Shown one piece after another: positions 32,531 to 43,935 of a stretch of 64,000 bases of DNA. Both the position numbers and the translations under genes were made by a program. Position 1 is the first letter of the stretch; each line of letters begins with the position of its first letter. This DNA comes from Pseudoips prasinana (lineage: Eukaryota; Arthropoda; Insecta; Lepidoptera; Nolidae). The notes beneath the pieces are model-generated. The model was given only the letters and a program-made list of their open reading frames with translations. It was not told the DNA's origin and searched no databases. The stretch spans positions 2,170,001 through 2,234,000 of the forward strand of contig OX621266.1 of NCBI GenBank assembly GCA_951640165.1, given 5' to 3'.

Positions 32531-34599
32531 TGAATCGCGCTTATATAGGTAAAGGACACGTAATTACCGTTTAAAGAGTCACTTCTCAATAATACACTGG
32601 ATTTAATACAAAAACTGTTTGAATATGGTACCGCAAATCACACTAGATACATTCCACATGCATGACAATATGATAAACTATCAGCCGCCTAGCGACAGGC
32701 ATTCCCGAGACTTCCTAAAGCTAAAGATTTAGACTTTTTATCCAGGATTGTACATTCATAACAATATACAAATACATTTATTTACTTTTAACGAGTTATT
32801 TCAGCCGATATCGAGTAATTCCTAATTTGTGAAGTTTGTTAGAAAAACATATATAGTTAAAATATAAACATTTGGTATATGAAGAGTTTTAGTACTATGA
32901 AGGATAAATAATCACTGAAATTTAGACGTAATATATCACCGCGGAGTTGTTTAGAAAACTGCATGGAATCCAGCAATCAATATTCATCAGCTCTGGCTTA
33001 CGAACTTAGAACTAATATTCGTTAAGAAGCATCTGATGTATGTCACTACTCTCTACTCTGACTTATCGGTCTTATGCGTTTCTAAATTAATAAATTCAAA
33101 TGCAATGAAACTTGATGCTACTGTAAATCAAGCGCGCGCGGCTTAGTAAAACTAAAATTGCAATGCATGCCTTATGCAGCTAGCACTAAGCAATTAAATT
33201 ATAAAAAATGCATCAGCACAGTACAGACTGATGAGCATGTAATCTAAATAAGCATTCGCATGATATATACACGCCACCAGCGCAAATAGCAAAGCCGACG
33301 TTACATCTAAATAGTTCGCAATGTTGCAATTATTAATAGTTTAGTTAAGTAAAACCTACAGAAATAATCATTGGAACACAGTGGGCTGCGAATACCGCCT
33401 AAAAGTTTACAAAATCGCTTAATGAGTTTTCAAATCAATTTATCTTACAAACAGAAAATGTGGTCCTATTTAGTAGTAACCAACTATACATATAGCACAG
33501 CAGAACACCAATAACACTTCAACGTCTAAAGGCGGAAATCTTAATTTCGGTCACGAGTCCGGATACTAAACTTTGGTATCCGAATTATAAATGGAAATGT
33601 TGAAGTGTACTATGAATATTGAATACAAGATCAAGTTTGTTTTTACCGAGACTTGTTTATGTTTTATCTTTGTTTTGCTGATAAGAAGAACCGGATCTTA
33701 AGATGGCAATGCAAATTCCATTGAATGCCGTTCCAGGCACTGCCTTACATAACCACAACAAAACGGAGCAGAACCGCTTGTTTAATGCGTACCCTCCAAT
33801 CCAATTACCAAAATTCTTTGATATTGTTGGCTTTTGTATATGTAATTTTCCTAGTACATGATGTGGAAGGATTCCATTCTCTAATCTGAGAAAAAAGTCC
33901 GATGACACAGAAATGATTTACATTTAAATATTTCATTGGATTCCGCTACCAAATCTGCTTGTATTTTATTATTTAGTTAGACAGCTTAACATGCTTTATT
34001 TGTCAAAATGAATGTTTCTATCCCGTCCAGTTCGTTAGCATATATTATAACAGGAACTTTCGCAGCAGCTGACATAATAAATAGTAGTTATCTATTCAGC
34101 ACTTGGGTATTTACATATACATGCTACAACAATGCAGTAATAGTATTTACTCAATACAAATAAATAGATACCTAACATATTTATGGAATGGATAAATTTC
34201 TTCCGTCGGTCTCGTCACATTATGGAATTAAATCTTATATTCAATTATAGTACATTATACTGACAGACAAACCTAGTAAACAAAAGGTTCTTGAGCAGCA
34301 GTTTTATAAATAAACCCTACAACCCCCTGAGGGGCATAGCTTGGATACCCTCATAAGGTTCATCAATGTCGTAGTCCATATATTTCAAATAAGAGTTAAT
34401 CAGTGATCTATTTCACTCAGGGCTAGAACTCTATTCTTTTCATCCCACAGAAGTAAAGCGTCGTGGGGTAGTTGGATAAAAAGTTGATAAAGTTATTGCT
34501 CTCTATATAAAGTTAAAATAAAATAGAAAATAGTTATAACAAGAGTCATTTTATGTATTAATCAATTATATTTATTGCAATACTTACCAGTGAGTGTTT
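32531..34599. other. syd intron, no feature
   Basis: About 2 kb of A+T-rich sequence. A minus-strand open frame at 33657-33908 (83 codons) has no similarity I recognise and no repeat partner in this window. Confidence 0.5.
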
Positions 34600-34619
34600 G
34601 TTCCATTATCTGACACATT

Positions 34620-35357
34620 ATGATGGCATCAGTGCAAGACATCACCCAGTTGAGGCAAGTGTACACCAAACAAATGGCTGCATTTAAAGAACAGCTGAGT
34701 AAGACACCTGCAGCTCCATCCAGTTTAGCCGCCGACTTCGCTTCATTCCAGTCATTTGTTCTTGAAACTTTCGATAACCTCCACAAACAAGCCGAGGTGT
34801 ATGCTCGTAATGTCGATCTTGTGGATCAATTAGAAAGGCTTCAGCGTCGCAAAATACTCCTTATCCACAGAATCGCTGAGCAGAAAGTAGAAGACACAAA
34901 AAAAGCGATATCGGATGTCATCCAGGGTAATTTGAATATGAGCGACTTCACAGCCGCTGAGATTAGCCGGTGCCATCGTATGGGGCGCGCCACTTCAAAT
35001 AGACACAGACCAATACTTGTGAAGTTCCGGGACGTGGCTTGCTGTGACAAGGTTTGGTTCTCCAAAACCAATCTGAAGGGGACCGGTATCACGGTGTCGG
35101 AATTTCTAACTAAATCCCGTCATCAAGTTTTCATGGCAGCCAGAGTTAAACTGGGGATTAATCATTGTTGGACTCAAGCTGGCCGGGTGTTCGCTGCGGG
35201 TCCTGGTAAAACACGGCTAGAAGTGACTTCGATCGAAGACCTGAGTCGAGTTGAAAAACCTGCCACCAGTGCCGATTCGGAGCTAGCGGGAGCATCACAG
35301 GCGTCAACAACGATGGCCTCAGGTAGATCGAGGCGTAATGCGGCCACAAAAAAGTGA
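34620..35357 (+). CDS. LINE 1 ORF1, nucleic-acid-binding protein
   Basis: 245 codons, uninterrupted. Residues 1-110 are helical and probably coiled coil (DITQLRQVYTKQMAAFKEQL, LVDQLERLQRRKILLIHRI). The C-terminal half contains ISRCHRMGR, RPILVKFRDVACCDKVW and GITVSEFLTKSRHQVFMAAR, resembling the RRM/CTD part of L1-type ORF1 proteins (Transposase_22). It would bind element RNA. It ends with a Ser/Arg-rich tail. Confidence 0.8.
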   Translation: MMASVQDITQLRQVYTKQMAAFKEQLSKTPAAPSSLAADFASFQSFVLETFDNLHKQAEVYARNVDLVDQLERLQRRKILLIHRIAEQKVEDTKKAISDVIQGNLNMSDFTAAEISRCHRMGRATSNRHRPILVKFRDVACCDKVWFSKTNLKGTGITVSEFLTKSRHQVFMAARVKLGINHCWTQAGRVFAAGPGKTRLEVTSIEDLSRVEKPATSADSELAGASQASTTMASGRSRRNAATKK

Positions 35358-35462
35358 TTTTACACAACTTTTGTATTTTGCTAACACTGTTCTTACATTG
35401 TTTACGTTTTATTTACCTATCTATACACAATATGACAAGAACTAAGATGAGTAATTAGTGAT

Positions 35463-35865
35463 CTCGGAGTTTTGGCGCCAACGCGGAAAAGGACGCATCG
35501 AGGCTATGTTTTATTTTCAAAAACTGGTGTAAATTCGAGTTTTTATGTGTAAATATGGTGGATTTTTAGACATAACATCTTCGACAACGTACACAAGTGG
35601 AGGAAAGTGCGATATTGCCGTGAATTGTGATTTTCCGTGTTGAAACCAAAACTCCATAGAAGCCTCTAGTAAAGTCTCCACTGCTTTACTGGGGTAGGAC
35701 TATGACTTGACTGTGACGGACGTGATGGACATGACTGTGACGGACGTGACGGACATGACTGACTGACTTTGAAACAGAAACATTACAACTGAAGACGAGG
35801 CGGTATGGTCACAGACCTTAGCCTGCCCAAAAAGGGCAAAAAATATAAAAAAAAAAAAAAAAAAA
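35463..35865 (+). mobile_element. Non-autonomous retroelement, copy 1
   Basis: Flanked by a perfect 12-bp target-site duplication, GTAATTAGTGAT (35451-35462 and 35866-35877). It starts CTCGGAGTTTTGGCGCCAAC, includes GACGGACGTGA/GGACATGACTG short repeats and ends GCCTGCCCAAAAAGGGC with poly(A). No clear A/B boxes, so it may be a non-autonomous LINE derivative rather than a tRNA SINE. Confidence 0.9.
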
Positions 35866-35922
35866 GTAATTAGTGATATCCACAGAGTACAGTAATATCT
35901 AAATAGGTAATTCCAATAACTT

Positions 35923-36326
35923 TTTCTTTTTTTTTTTTATTGTTTTTGCCCTCTTTGGGCAGGCTAAGGTCTGTGACCATACCGCCTCGTCTTCAGTTGT
36001 ATTAGTTCTAATTTTATATTTTAAAGTCAGTCAGTCATGTCCGTCACGTCCGTCACAGTCATGTCCGACACGTCCGTCACAGTCAAGTCATAGTCCCACC
36101 TCAGTAAAGCAGTGGAGACTTTACTAGAGGCTTCTATGGAGTTTTGGTTTCAACACGGAAAATCACAATTCACGGCTATATCGCACTTTCCTCCACTTGT
36201 GTACGTTGTCGAAGATGTTATGTCTAAAAATCCACCATATTTACACATAAAAACTCGAATTTACACCAGTTTTTGAAAATAAAACATAGCCACGATGCGT
36301 CCTTTTCCGCGTTGGCGCCAAAACCC
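35923..36326 (-). mobile_element. Non-autonomous retroelement, copy 2, inverted
   Basis: Reverse-complement copy of 35463-35865 at high identity, poly(T) on its left. Its own target-site duplication, TCCAATAACTT, is at 35912-35922 and 36327-36337. Two independent insertions, tails facing each other about 57 bp apart. Confidence 0.9.
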
Positions 36327-36719
36327 TCCAATAACTTGTAAATAAAATTATCAAAACAAACATCACAGATAAGACTAGAACCATAGATAAGACAAATAAG
36401 AATGCGTTTAGTTACACACTATTTTCGGTTCACTGTCGCGTTTTATTATTTTTATTCATTTTGTTTGGTACCTTCGTACAGTGTTAGCTAAGCAAGATTG
36501 TTCAAAAATATTATTATTATTTTGTTTATGTCCTTGTCTGTAACACTCTACTGGCAAGTCTATAGTAATTTAGATAGACCCATATTTGGACTGTTTTTAC
36601 TTTTAGTAGAAAATTTATACATACTTTTTACCCGTTTTTATACTTTTGGTAAAAGTATATATATTTATATATTATATAAGTATTATATTTTTATTTATTT
36701 ATTTTTGTTTTTAATATAA

Positions 36720-39678
36720 TTGCATATGTCTCATTCAGACAGCGGTGATGATAGTGACCACGACACTTTTCTCACTGCCAGTAGCGACGATGATAGCTTC
36801 TCCAGTATTCCTACCCTCGCAGATAGCCTCGAGTCCCAGTTCTCCGATGTGCCGAAAAATCTTAATGTAGTCCATATAAACGCACAAAGTATTCCGGCAC
36901 ATTACCCCGATATGCTGGCTACCTTTGACTGTAAGAATATCCACGCGATTCTTGTTTCAGAATCCTGGCTTAAACCCTGTCTCCCCTCTACCTCTTATTC
37001 TCTTCCAGGTTTTATTTTGATTCGAAACGACCGCATTAAAGGTCGCGGTGGTGGTGTTGCCATATATTTACGTGCCTGCATACCCTTTTCTATAGTTAGT
37101 TTGTCAACGCAACCACCGCCACTAAATGCTGGCGAACACATTTTTTTAGAACTTGACCTACATCATTCTAAAGTCCTGCTAGGAGTTTACTACAGTCCTT
37201 CCCAACATATCAACTTTTTCGACTCATTTGAAAACCTCTTAGAAAACTTCACGCCCTCTTACAGTCAAACTATCATCATGGGTGACTTTAACACCTGTCT
37301 TCTTAAAAATGACACTCGGTCTACTTCCTTACGTTCTATTGTTAATGGTACTAATCTAGCTCTACTTCCACTTCAATCTACTCACCACTTTCCAAATTCC
37401 ACACCTTCTCTTTTGGATCTGATTATTGTATCTTCCTGTCATAGAGTCGCTTAACATGGTCAGTACCATGCAGATGCTTTCTCCTACCATAACTTAATTT
37501 ATGTTTCTTACAAAATTCGTCCACCCAAAGCGAAGTCAAGAACGCTTCTACAGCGCAATTTTGCTGGTATGGATCAAACTGCTCTTCGTAATGATGCTTC
37601 CTTAATTGACTGGACTCCTCTTTACGGTACATTGTCCATTGACTCCAAGATCGATTACTTTGGTTCCAAACTGATACAGTTGTTCAATATACATGCTCCA
37701 ATACGACCAATTAAAATCAAGCACCTGCCGGCTCCATGGCTTACCTACTAATGATATTAAAGCTGTCATGGAAAAAAAAGTTACAGCAAAAACTAAATAC
37801 AAATGTCGACCAACATCATATAACTGGGAAAAATACACCTCAATTCGAGATCACTGCAATAAGGTGTGTAGAAAGGCACAACGCCAGCATATCCACAAGT
37901 CTGTCGAAAATGGTGATCCAGCTAAAGTCTGGAAATTTCTCAAGTCAATGGGGGTTGGAAAATCACATCATCATGATAATGACATAAAAAATTTCAACAT
38001 TGATACTCTAAATCAATATTTTTCTCCGTCGTCCAACTGTAATAGGACAACTATAAACAATACCTTAAGCCATCTTTCTTCACTTCCAACTCCTGATTAT
38101 TCCTCATTTAATTTTGTTCAGTTCGCGGATTGTGATGTTAAGAAGGCCATTCTCTCTATCACTTCCAACGCTGTGGGCAGTGATTGCATTAGCCGGAACA
38201 TGATCATTCCCATCCTTGATGAAATCCTTCCTGTCGTTAGTCATATCCTTAATTATTCCATATCCAGCGGTAGCTTTCCATCAGCATGGAAAGAAGCCCA
38301 AATAATCCCACTTCCTAAAAAACCTAATCCTACTTCCATGTCAGAATTTCGTCCAATATCTATTCTACCTTTCCTATCCAAAGTCCTGGAACGTCTGGTT
38401 TCTAACCAGCTTAGTTCATTCCTTTCCAAAAATTGCCTTCTTAATCCACTACAATCCGGTTTCCGTCCTGGTCATAGTACGGCTACTGCTTTGGTCAAAA
38501 TAACTGACGATATAAGATTGAGTATGGATGGAGGAAATCTTACGGTGCTCTCACTTCTTGATTTCAGCAACGCTTTTAACACCGTAGATTTTGATATCCT
38601 GCTTGGAGTCCTCAGGTCTCTTAACATATCTCCAACCGCAACTGATTGCTTTCATAATTACCTGTTTGGACGCCGACAACGTATATCCATTCAAGATACC
38701 GTCTCCTCATGGCGTATTACTACTGCCGGCGTTCCACAGGGTGGCGTTCTTTCTCCATTACTTTTAGCATTATTTATTAATACTATCTCTAATAATTTAC
38801 AATCTTCGTACCACCTTTATGCAGATGATCTTCAAATTTACAGACAGACTGATGTAGAAAATTTACCTCGTACTATCGTCAGCATTAATGAAGATTTAAG
38901 ACTAATTTGCGAATGGAATAAGGTCTATGGGTTAAAAGTTAATCCTAATAAGACCCAGGCAATAATAGTTGGCAGCCCTAGGATGATTTCAAAGTTAGAT
39001 TTGCATCTCCTACCACCGGTAGTGCTCGATGGTATTCCTATTCCCTATAGTGACACAGTAAAGAACCTGGGAATCATCATTGATAAAACTTTATCCTGGG
39101 TACCGCAGCTACAAGAGGTCAGTCGAAAGCTATTTGCCTCTGCTGGTTCTCTACGAAGACTCCGTAATTTCCTTCCCACTACCACAAAAATTGCGCTAGC
39201 ACAGTCTCTCCTTCTTCCAGTTCTTGACTACGCCGATACCAGCTATCTTGACCTCACTGAAGCACAACTTAATAAACTTGAGCGCCTTCAAAGTTTCTGC
39301 ATAAGGTTTATATTTGGCCTACGAAAATATGACCATGTTTCTCACTATCGCACTAAACTCAAGTGGCTTCCGATCCGCCTTCGCCGTAATACTTATATTT
39401 TAACTCTTCTCTATAACATATTGTTCATTCCGTCCTCACGAAATTACCTCAAAGAACGTTTCGAGTTCTTACATGACACACACTCTAGATGTTTACGGTC
39501 TTCGGAGAACTTAATTCTAAAAACACCTACACAGGTAACTAATTTTTATTCAAAATCTTTTAATGCGCAAGCTGTCCGCCTCTGGAATGAATTACCATTA
39601 ACTACAAGACGTGCGCAATCTTTAGCGACTTTTAAAGGAGAGGTGAAAAAGTATTATCTTTCCAAATTAGTTTCCTAA
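36720..39678 (+). pseudogene. LINE 1 ORF2: endonuclease/reverse transcriptase, two lesions
   Basis: APE-type endonuclease motifs: NVVHINAQS, LVSESWL, IIMGDFNTC, SLLDLIIV and HADAFSYHNL. An in-frame TAA at 37452 interrupts the endonuclease end, and a one-base shift near 37740 (PAPWLT to TNDIKAVMEKK) precedes the RT. The RT has FRPISILPFLSKVLERL, SGFRPGHSTATAL, VLSLLDFSNAFNTVD, GVPQGGVLSPLLLALF and active site YADD. The C-terminus includes FNAQAVRLWNELP. After correcting the two lesions the frame would be a nearly complete ORF2 of about 985 codons; as it stands it is not functional. Confidence 0.88.
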
Positions 39679-40356
39679 ACTAGTATTAATGTCGTTATCA
39701 TTTATTTATTGTTTCTTTTTCATAGTTACGCAATTTCAGCTACCTTTTACATTAGGTTTATAGGAATCTGTTGGTAATTACAAAGGTATTCTTAATATAA
39801 ATATTTATTATTATATATTATAGGGATATTAATATATTTATGTATTTATTTTATATCTGTTGACTTTTGTTAGTTTAAGTTAGGTTAAGTTTAATTTATT
39901 CAAACACCTTCACTACCCAGTTTATTTTTAGATCCTTGGATTATATTCCGTTTAAGGTTGTCTGGAAGAAATCGCAGCAGCGATAAGACCGCCCATTGTA
40001 CTTTAATAACTTTATGTTCAATTATTATGCTATGTATTGGTGTACAATAAAGAGTATTTTACTTTACTTTACTTCACTAAAGACAATGATTAAAATATTT
40101 CATAATTCACATATTTCACGTTAAATACAATGCAATAGCAAATATTTTTATAACAATAAAATCAATAGATAATAATATGTCATAGCAAATCGCAAAGCAA
40201 ACAGATAAATAATCCACTATCATTTCTTTACGTGTCGTATGCCAGAGCGATGAAAACTAAACCTATGCTTCACAAATAACTGATGATTATGATCATAACC
40301 GTCACCCTAACTTAAACTAAAAACAATCTAACATCTCGGATAAAACTAGGTTTCAG

Positions 40357-41110
40357 ATGAAAAACACTGCACTAAAATCGTTGCACTGCATCATGCAAAT
40401 GCAAACTGTATTATTAATTTACGCTAAGGCACATTCCTACTTCAAAATGCTTTCTTTTACTCAGAATTGTCTAGCAGAAGACATCCCCTTTAATTTTATT
40501 TTCTGCCGGCGAATACGCTTACTCAGTTTGGGCCCGCTCCGCGCACGCAGACTAGTGGCTACAGCCTTAAACGCATCGTGCCGGATAATCACTATTTGTT
40601 TGAAGCCGACCCCGGTAAATTTGCTGTATCCACTGGCTGGTATAACGCCAACAGACGTTCGCAGGGCTGTGGCAAGCTCCCTAGAAAGGGCTAAAATGGA
40701 TGGTGATCCCGGCATCCCCTCTATGGGCATAGGGTACCGCCGCAAAGGCTTAAAAGCCGAAATAGCTTTGCCAAATGCACCCCGCCACTAACGACCGATC
40801 CCTCAACAGCGAGATACAGCATCTGGCGTGCACAAAAATCATTGCTGGATCAGTTTGTCACGCCTTCCGAAAGCCTCCCGCCTGGACATCAATTACCGTG
40901 GCCGATCTGGAAGTCCCTAAACAGACTCCGGACTCAGGTGGGCCGAAGCAAAGAAAACATGTCTAGGTGTGGACTGTCGAGCAACCAACCAACGTGTTTA
41001 TCACATCACTGGCAATCACTGTGGCCACGTTCTGGGGCACAAAAGTTTAACGAGTTTGCCATCGAAACGCTAAGAAGAAGAAGAGATGCATTAATATTTA
41101 CTGAATCTAG
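40357..41110 (+). mobile_element. LINE ORF2 C-terminal fragment
   Basis: Contains LYPLAGITPTDVRRAVASSL (about 40620-40685) and PPGHQLPWPIWKSLNRLRTQ then VGRSKENMSRCGLS (40865-40985), the end region of moth LINE ORF2 proteins, in shifting frames. The tail near 41070 reads AACGCTAAGAAGAAGAAG. It abuts the syd exon at 41162 within 60 bp. Confidence 0.7.
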
Positions 41111-41161
41111 CATTAGTTAACACATGAATCCAACAATTGTGTAAACTACAACGTTAATTAC

Positions 41162-41286
41162 CTGAAGAGATTGCTAAAAAACTTCCATATGCTTTGCTTA
41201 TTTTTCTTGTCCATAGTAGAGTCCACGCGACTCGCGCGCACCATCTCAGTGTAACGGACAGCGTCTTGCAATTCCATAAAACGTTC
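41162..41286 (-). CDS. syd: syd exon: end of RH2 domain
   Basis: Begins in phase 0 after ttttcag with ERFMELQDAVRYTEMVRASR and ends in phase 2 after QSIWKFFSNLF, with donor gtaatt. It matches JIP3 ERLMELQEAVRWTEMIRAS followed by the conserved IWQFFSRLF. The minus-strand frame stays open upstream to about 41394, but that extension lacks family similarity and sits beyond a good acceptor, so I exclude it as intron. Confidence 0.93.
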
Positions 41287-41997
41287 CTGAAAACATACAT
41301 TCGGATCTCTTAGCCCGTAAGTAAGATACTTTTGACCTTCATCAGGCCTCATTCTTTTTACTGCTGGTTTTTTACGTCTACATTTAAAACACACAGTTTA
41401 AAGTTGTCTTTACTAAGACGCTCAGAAGTTGACAGATAAGTAATGTGGGATTGTTAATGCAAGTCGGGACGCGATATCATGAGAGTCTGATTCGCCCTGA
41501 AGATAACTTCTTGAACAGGTCGAAACTTTTGGCTGAATTCAACATAAAATTAATCACGTGAGTTACCCGCTACTACTCATCACTAACTATAAACATTTTT
41601 AACAATATTGTACAAATGGCGGCCATATCGCTATGTGTGATCTCTAACTGGCAACCGTTCGATTGTTTCTAGTGGATAAACTCAAAGCGAATGAACTGAT
41701 TTTCAAACTACTACCACAACATTATTTTAATAAGATACACTAATATAAAAAATAACAATGCAGCCTCAAATAAGATATCAAAAATTGCCTATAAAGGTAT
41801 ATTTGGCATACGTCTCAATAACCGTGTTCTGTTCAAATCAGTCAATTTATCTTCGTATTTGTAGCGGGGCGGGTCATAAGTTCATCTATAAATAAACAAA
41901 TATTCGATATGTTTTACATTAATCCCCATCATGATGTTCTATATATTCTGTCAAAGAGAACAGCCATATTATTGAGGTCTGTACTGAAGTATATTTA

Positions 41998-42168
<171 letters not shown>

Positions 42169-42214
42169 TCACATAGCGAGTACGACTAAACATATGTCTT
42201 ACAAATAACAAAAA

Positions 42215-42322
42215 TTAAATCCAAACAGATATGTTCATGCACAGAAATATCTGTCGTGGGTGAGAATTGAACCCACAACTTGCGTGAAAGGCAAGCCACT
42301 ACTAACCACGCCAACCTGCCCA
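42215..42322 (-). mobile_element. SINE family B head fragment, inverted
   Basis: Minus strand: GGCAGGTTGGCGTGGTTAG (A box region) and GGGTTCAATTCTCACCC (B box) with the following ACAGATATTTCTGTGCATG. Confidence 0.75.
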
Positions 42323-42889
42323 AATGCAAATTGTATAAGTAGTGATTCCATTATTCAATACAAAAACCTTTATGGATGTATAGGTTTATTTATAAACCAG
42401 AAATACTCGAAATAATTTACAAATGAACGAAATCCATTTCATCAGCATAAAAAAACATTCGCTACGAAAAAATCAAATCTACGTGAAACACTCGCATCTC
42501 GTCGGAAAATATAATAGAAAGTGGTTGCAAACAAAGCCAAAAAAGTGTGGAAAAAATGTGAATGATGGTCCGACCTTATCTCCGGGAACCTCGTTTGCGC
42601 GTACAGATGTTTGCAATCCATCAAAACACCATTACGAAGATGATGTTCCATTGCACAGTTTAAAAAACAAATCTTAAAAATTTTGTGGAAATTTTGATGA
42701 TAATTTGTGGTTATGGAAAGTCAATATATATTTTTTATATAAGAGGGCGACAAACAAGCAAGTGGGTCACCTGATCGTAAGTGATCACCGCCGCCCATGT
42801 ACACTCGCAATACCAGAGAGGTCGCGAGTCTTTAAAAGAGTCAGCAAACACAGTGTTGCTGACCCTTGCCCCCACCCCGATGAGCTCTG

Positions 42890-42961
42890 GCGACCTTACT
42901 CACACGCAGAAACAGATCATTAATAACTTAATGTTCTGTTTCTGCGTGTGAGTAAGGTCGC
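42890..42961. repeat. Perfect hairpin, 27-bp arms
   Basis: GCGACCTTACTCACACGCAG and onward to 42916 is repeated as an exact inverted copy at 42935-42961 after 18 bases. Confidence 0.95.
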
Positions 42962-43606
42962 TTAGAGGAACTTCCTCAGTCGGGCTGCTTTTTGAGCGAA
43001 TAAACGTTGTGCCCTCCCTCTCTAATAAAACGGTTGTGAGCATGTCAGACCTTCCTTACGGCTAGGGTTACGTTGTTAATAAATTATATTAAGCACTCCG
43101 CTTAGCGTTATCCATTATACGGTCATAGTTATCCGTTTTTCAAATTTCAGTTAGTTCCTTGACAGCGGTTTATTTAGCATTCTCTGGCAAAAACCTCGGG
43201 TCACCCTGAAAACAACCTTTTGGTGTAATTTATAGACTGTTAAAATACACAATTATTATGGCCTGTGATGATCTTAATAGCTTTTTTATTATTTATTATG
43301 TAAATAGTATGAATAGGTACATTCAATACGATGCGAACTAAGACAGGTACAGACGCCATCACATCAAGCTACCCCAACCTGTCAAATTTCCCAAATTAAA
43401 AGTGAACCTTGTACTTTTGTGATAAAGTTGAAAATCTATAAAAGAAAGGTCATGGCCCATAATCCGACCCGGTTCAAAAATGTTTTTGTACAAAAACGAA
43501 AATAATGGTAAATAATGCAGGCATAACCCACTGTTCATTATATGTAAAAAGAAAAAAATAGTTCAATGGAGAGATCTTGCAGTAGACCGATCAAAATTGG
43601 ATAATA

Positions 43607-43935
43607 ATTAGCTGCACCAGCGGTTTCACCCGTCTCTAAATTATTTTATCCCATGGAAAAATGTCACTGGGATAAAAAGTTTACTATGTCCGTCTACAAA
43701 TCTAATATGTAGGTATATACGATATATTTTTTTGTCTATTCATAGGAATTTGACATGACATGATAGATAAAAAATAATTCAATAATGTATTTTCTTAATC
43801 TATGCTATGCACATAAGGTATTAAACAAATACTCATTCTTTACATGTATACTACGGGGCAAGCAATTTAACCAAAATCGGTTCAGTATTTTAGACTTGAA
43901 AATGAAACAAGCAGACTTACTTTGCCATTGTTTTG
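43607..43935 (+). mobile_element. Dispersed moth repeat, eroded copy
   Basis: Begins AATTAGCTGCACCAGCGGTT and contains ACCAAAATCGGTTCAGTA, the module family at 18778. Confidence 0.55.

Larger units (their letters stand above)
34600..40075 (+). mobile_element. Non-LTR retrotransposon (LINE 1) with nested retroelements
   Basis: Antisense in the syd intron. ORF1 (34620-35357), a spacer interrupted by two nested elements (35451-36337), a damaged endonuclease/reverse transcriptase ORF2 (36720-39678), a 3' UTR with AATAAAG at 40048, and a short TTTACT-repeat tail ending near 40075. The 5' end was not resolved. The ORF2 order (APE endonuclease then RT) and RT wording suggest the CR1/L2-Kiri-Daphne range of clades; I cannot place it more exactly. 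Confidence 0.85.

Noticed and set aside
33657..33908. 83-codon minus-strand frame considered as a syd exon
   Set aside because: It does not match any JIP3/JIP4 segment, and the neighbouring exons already join in phase without it.
41287..41394. Extension of the syd exon to an upstream methionine
   Set aside because: It lies beyond a good acceptor (ttttcag), has no family similarity, and the previous exon joins perfectly at 41286.
43190..43230. Acceptor-like TTTTCAG on the minus strand, considered as an upstream syd exon
   Set aside because: The following reading shows no coiled-coil or JIP similarity.
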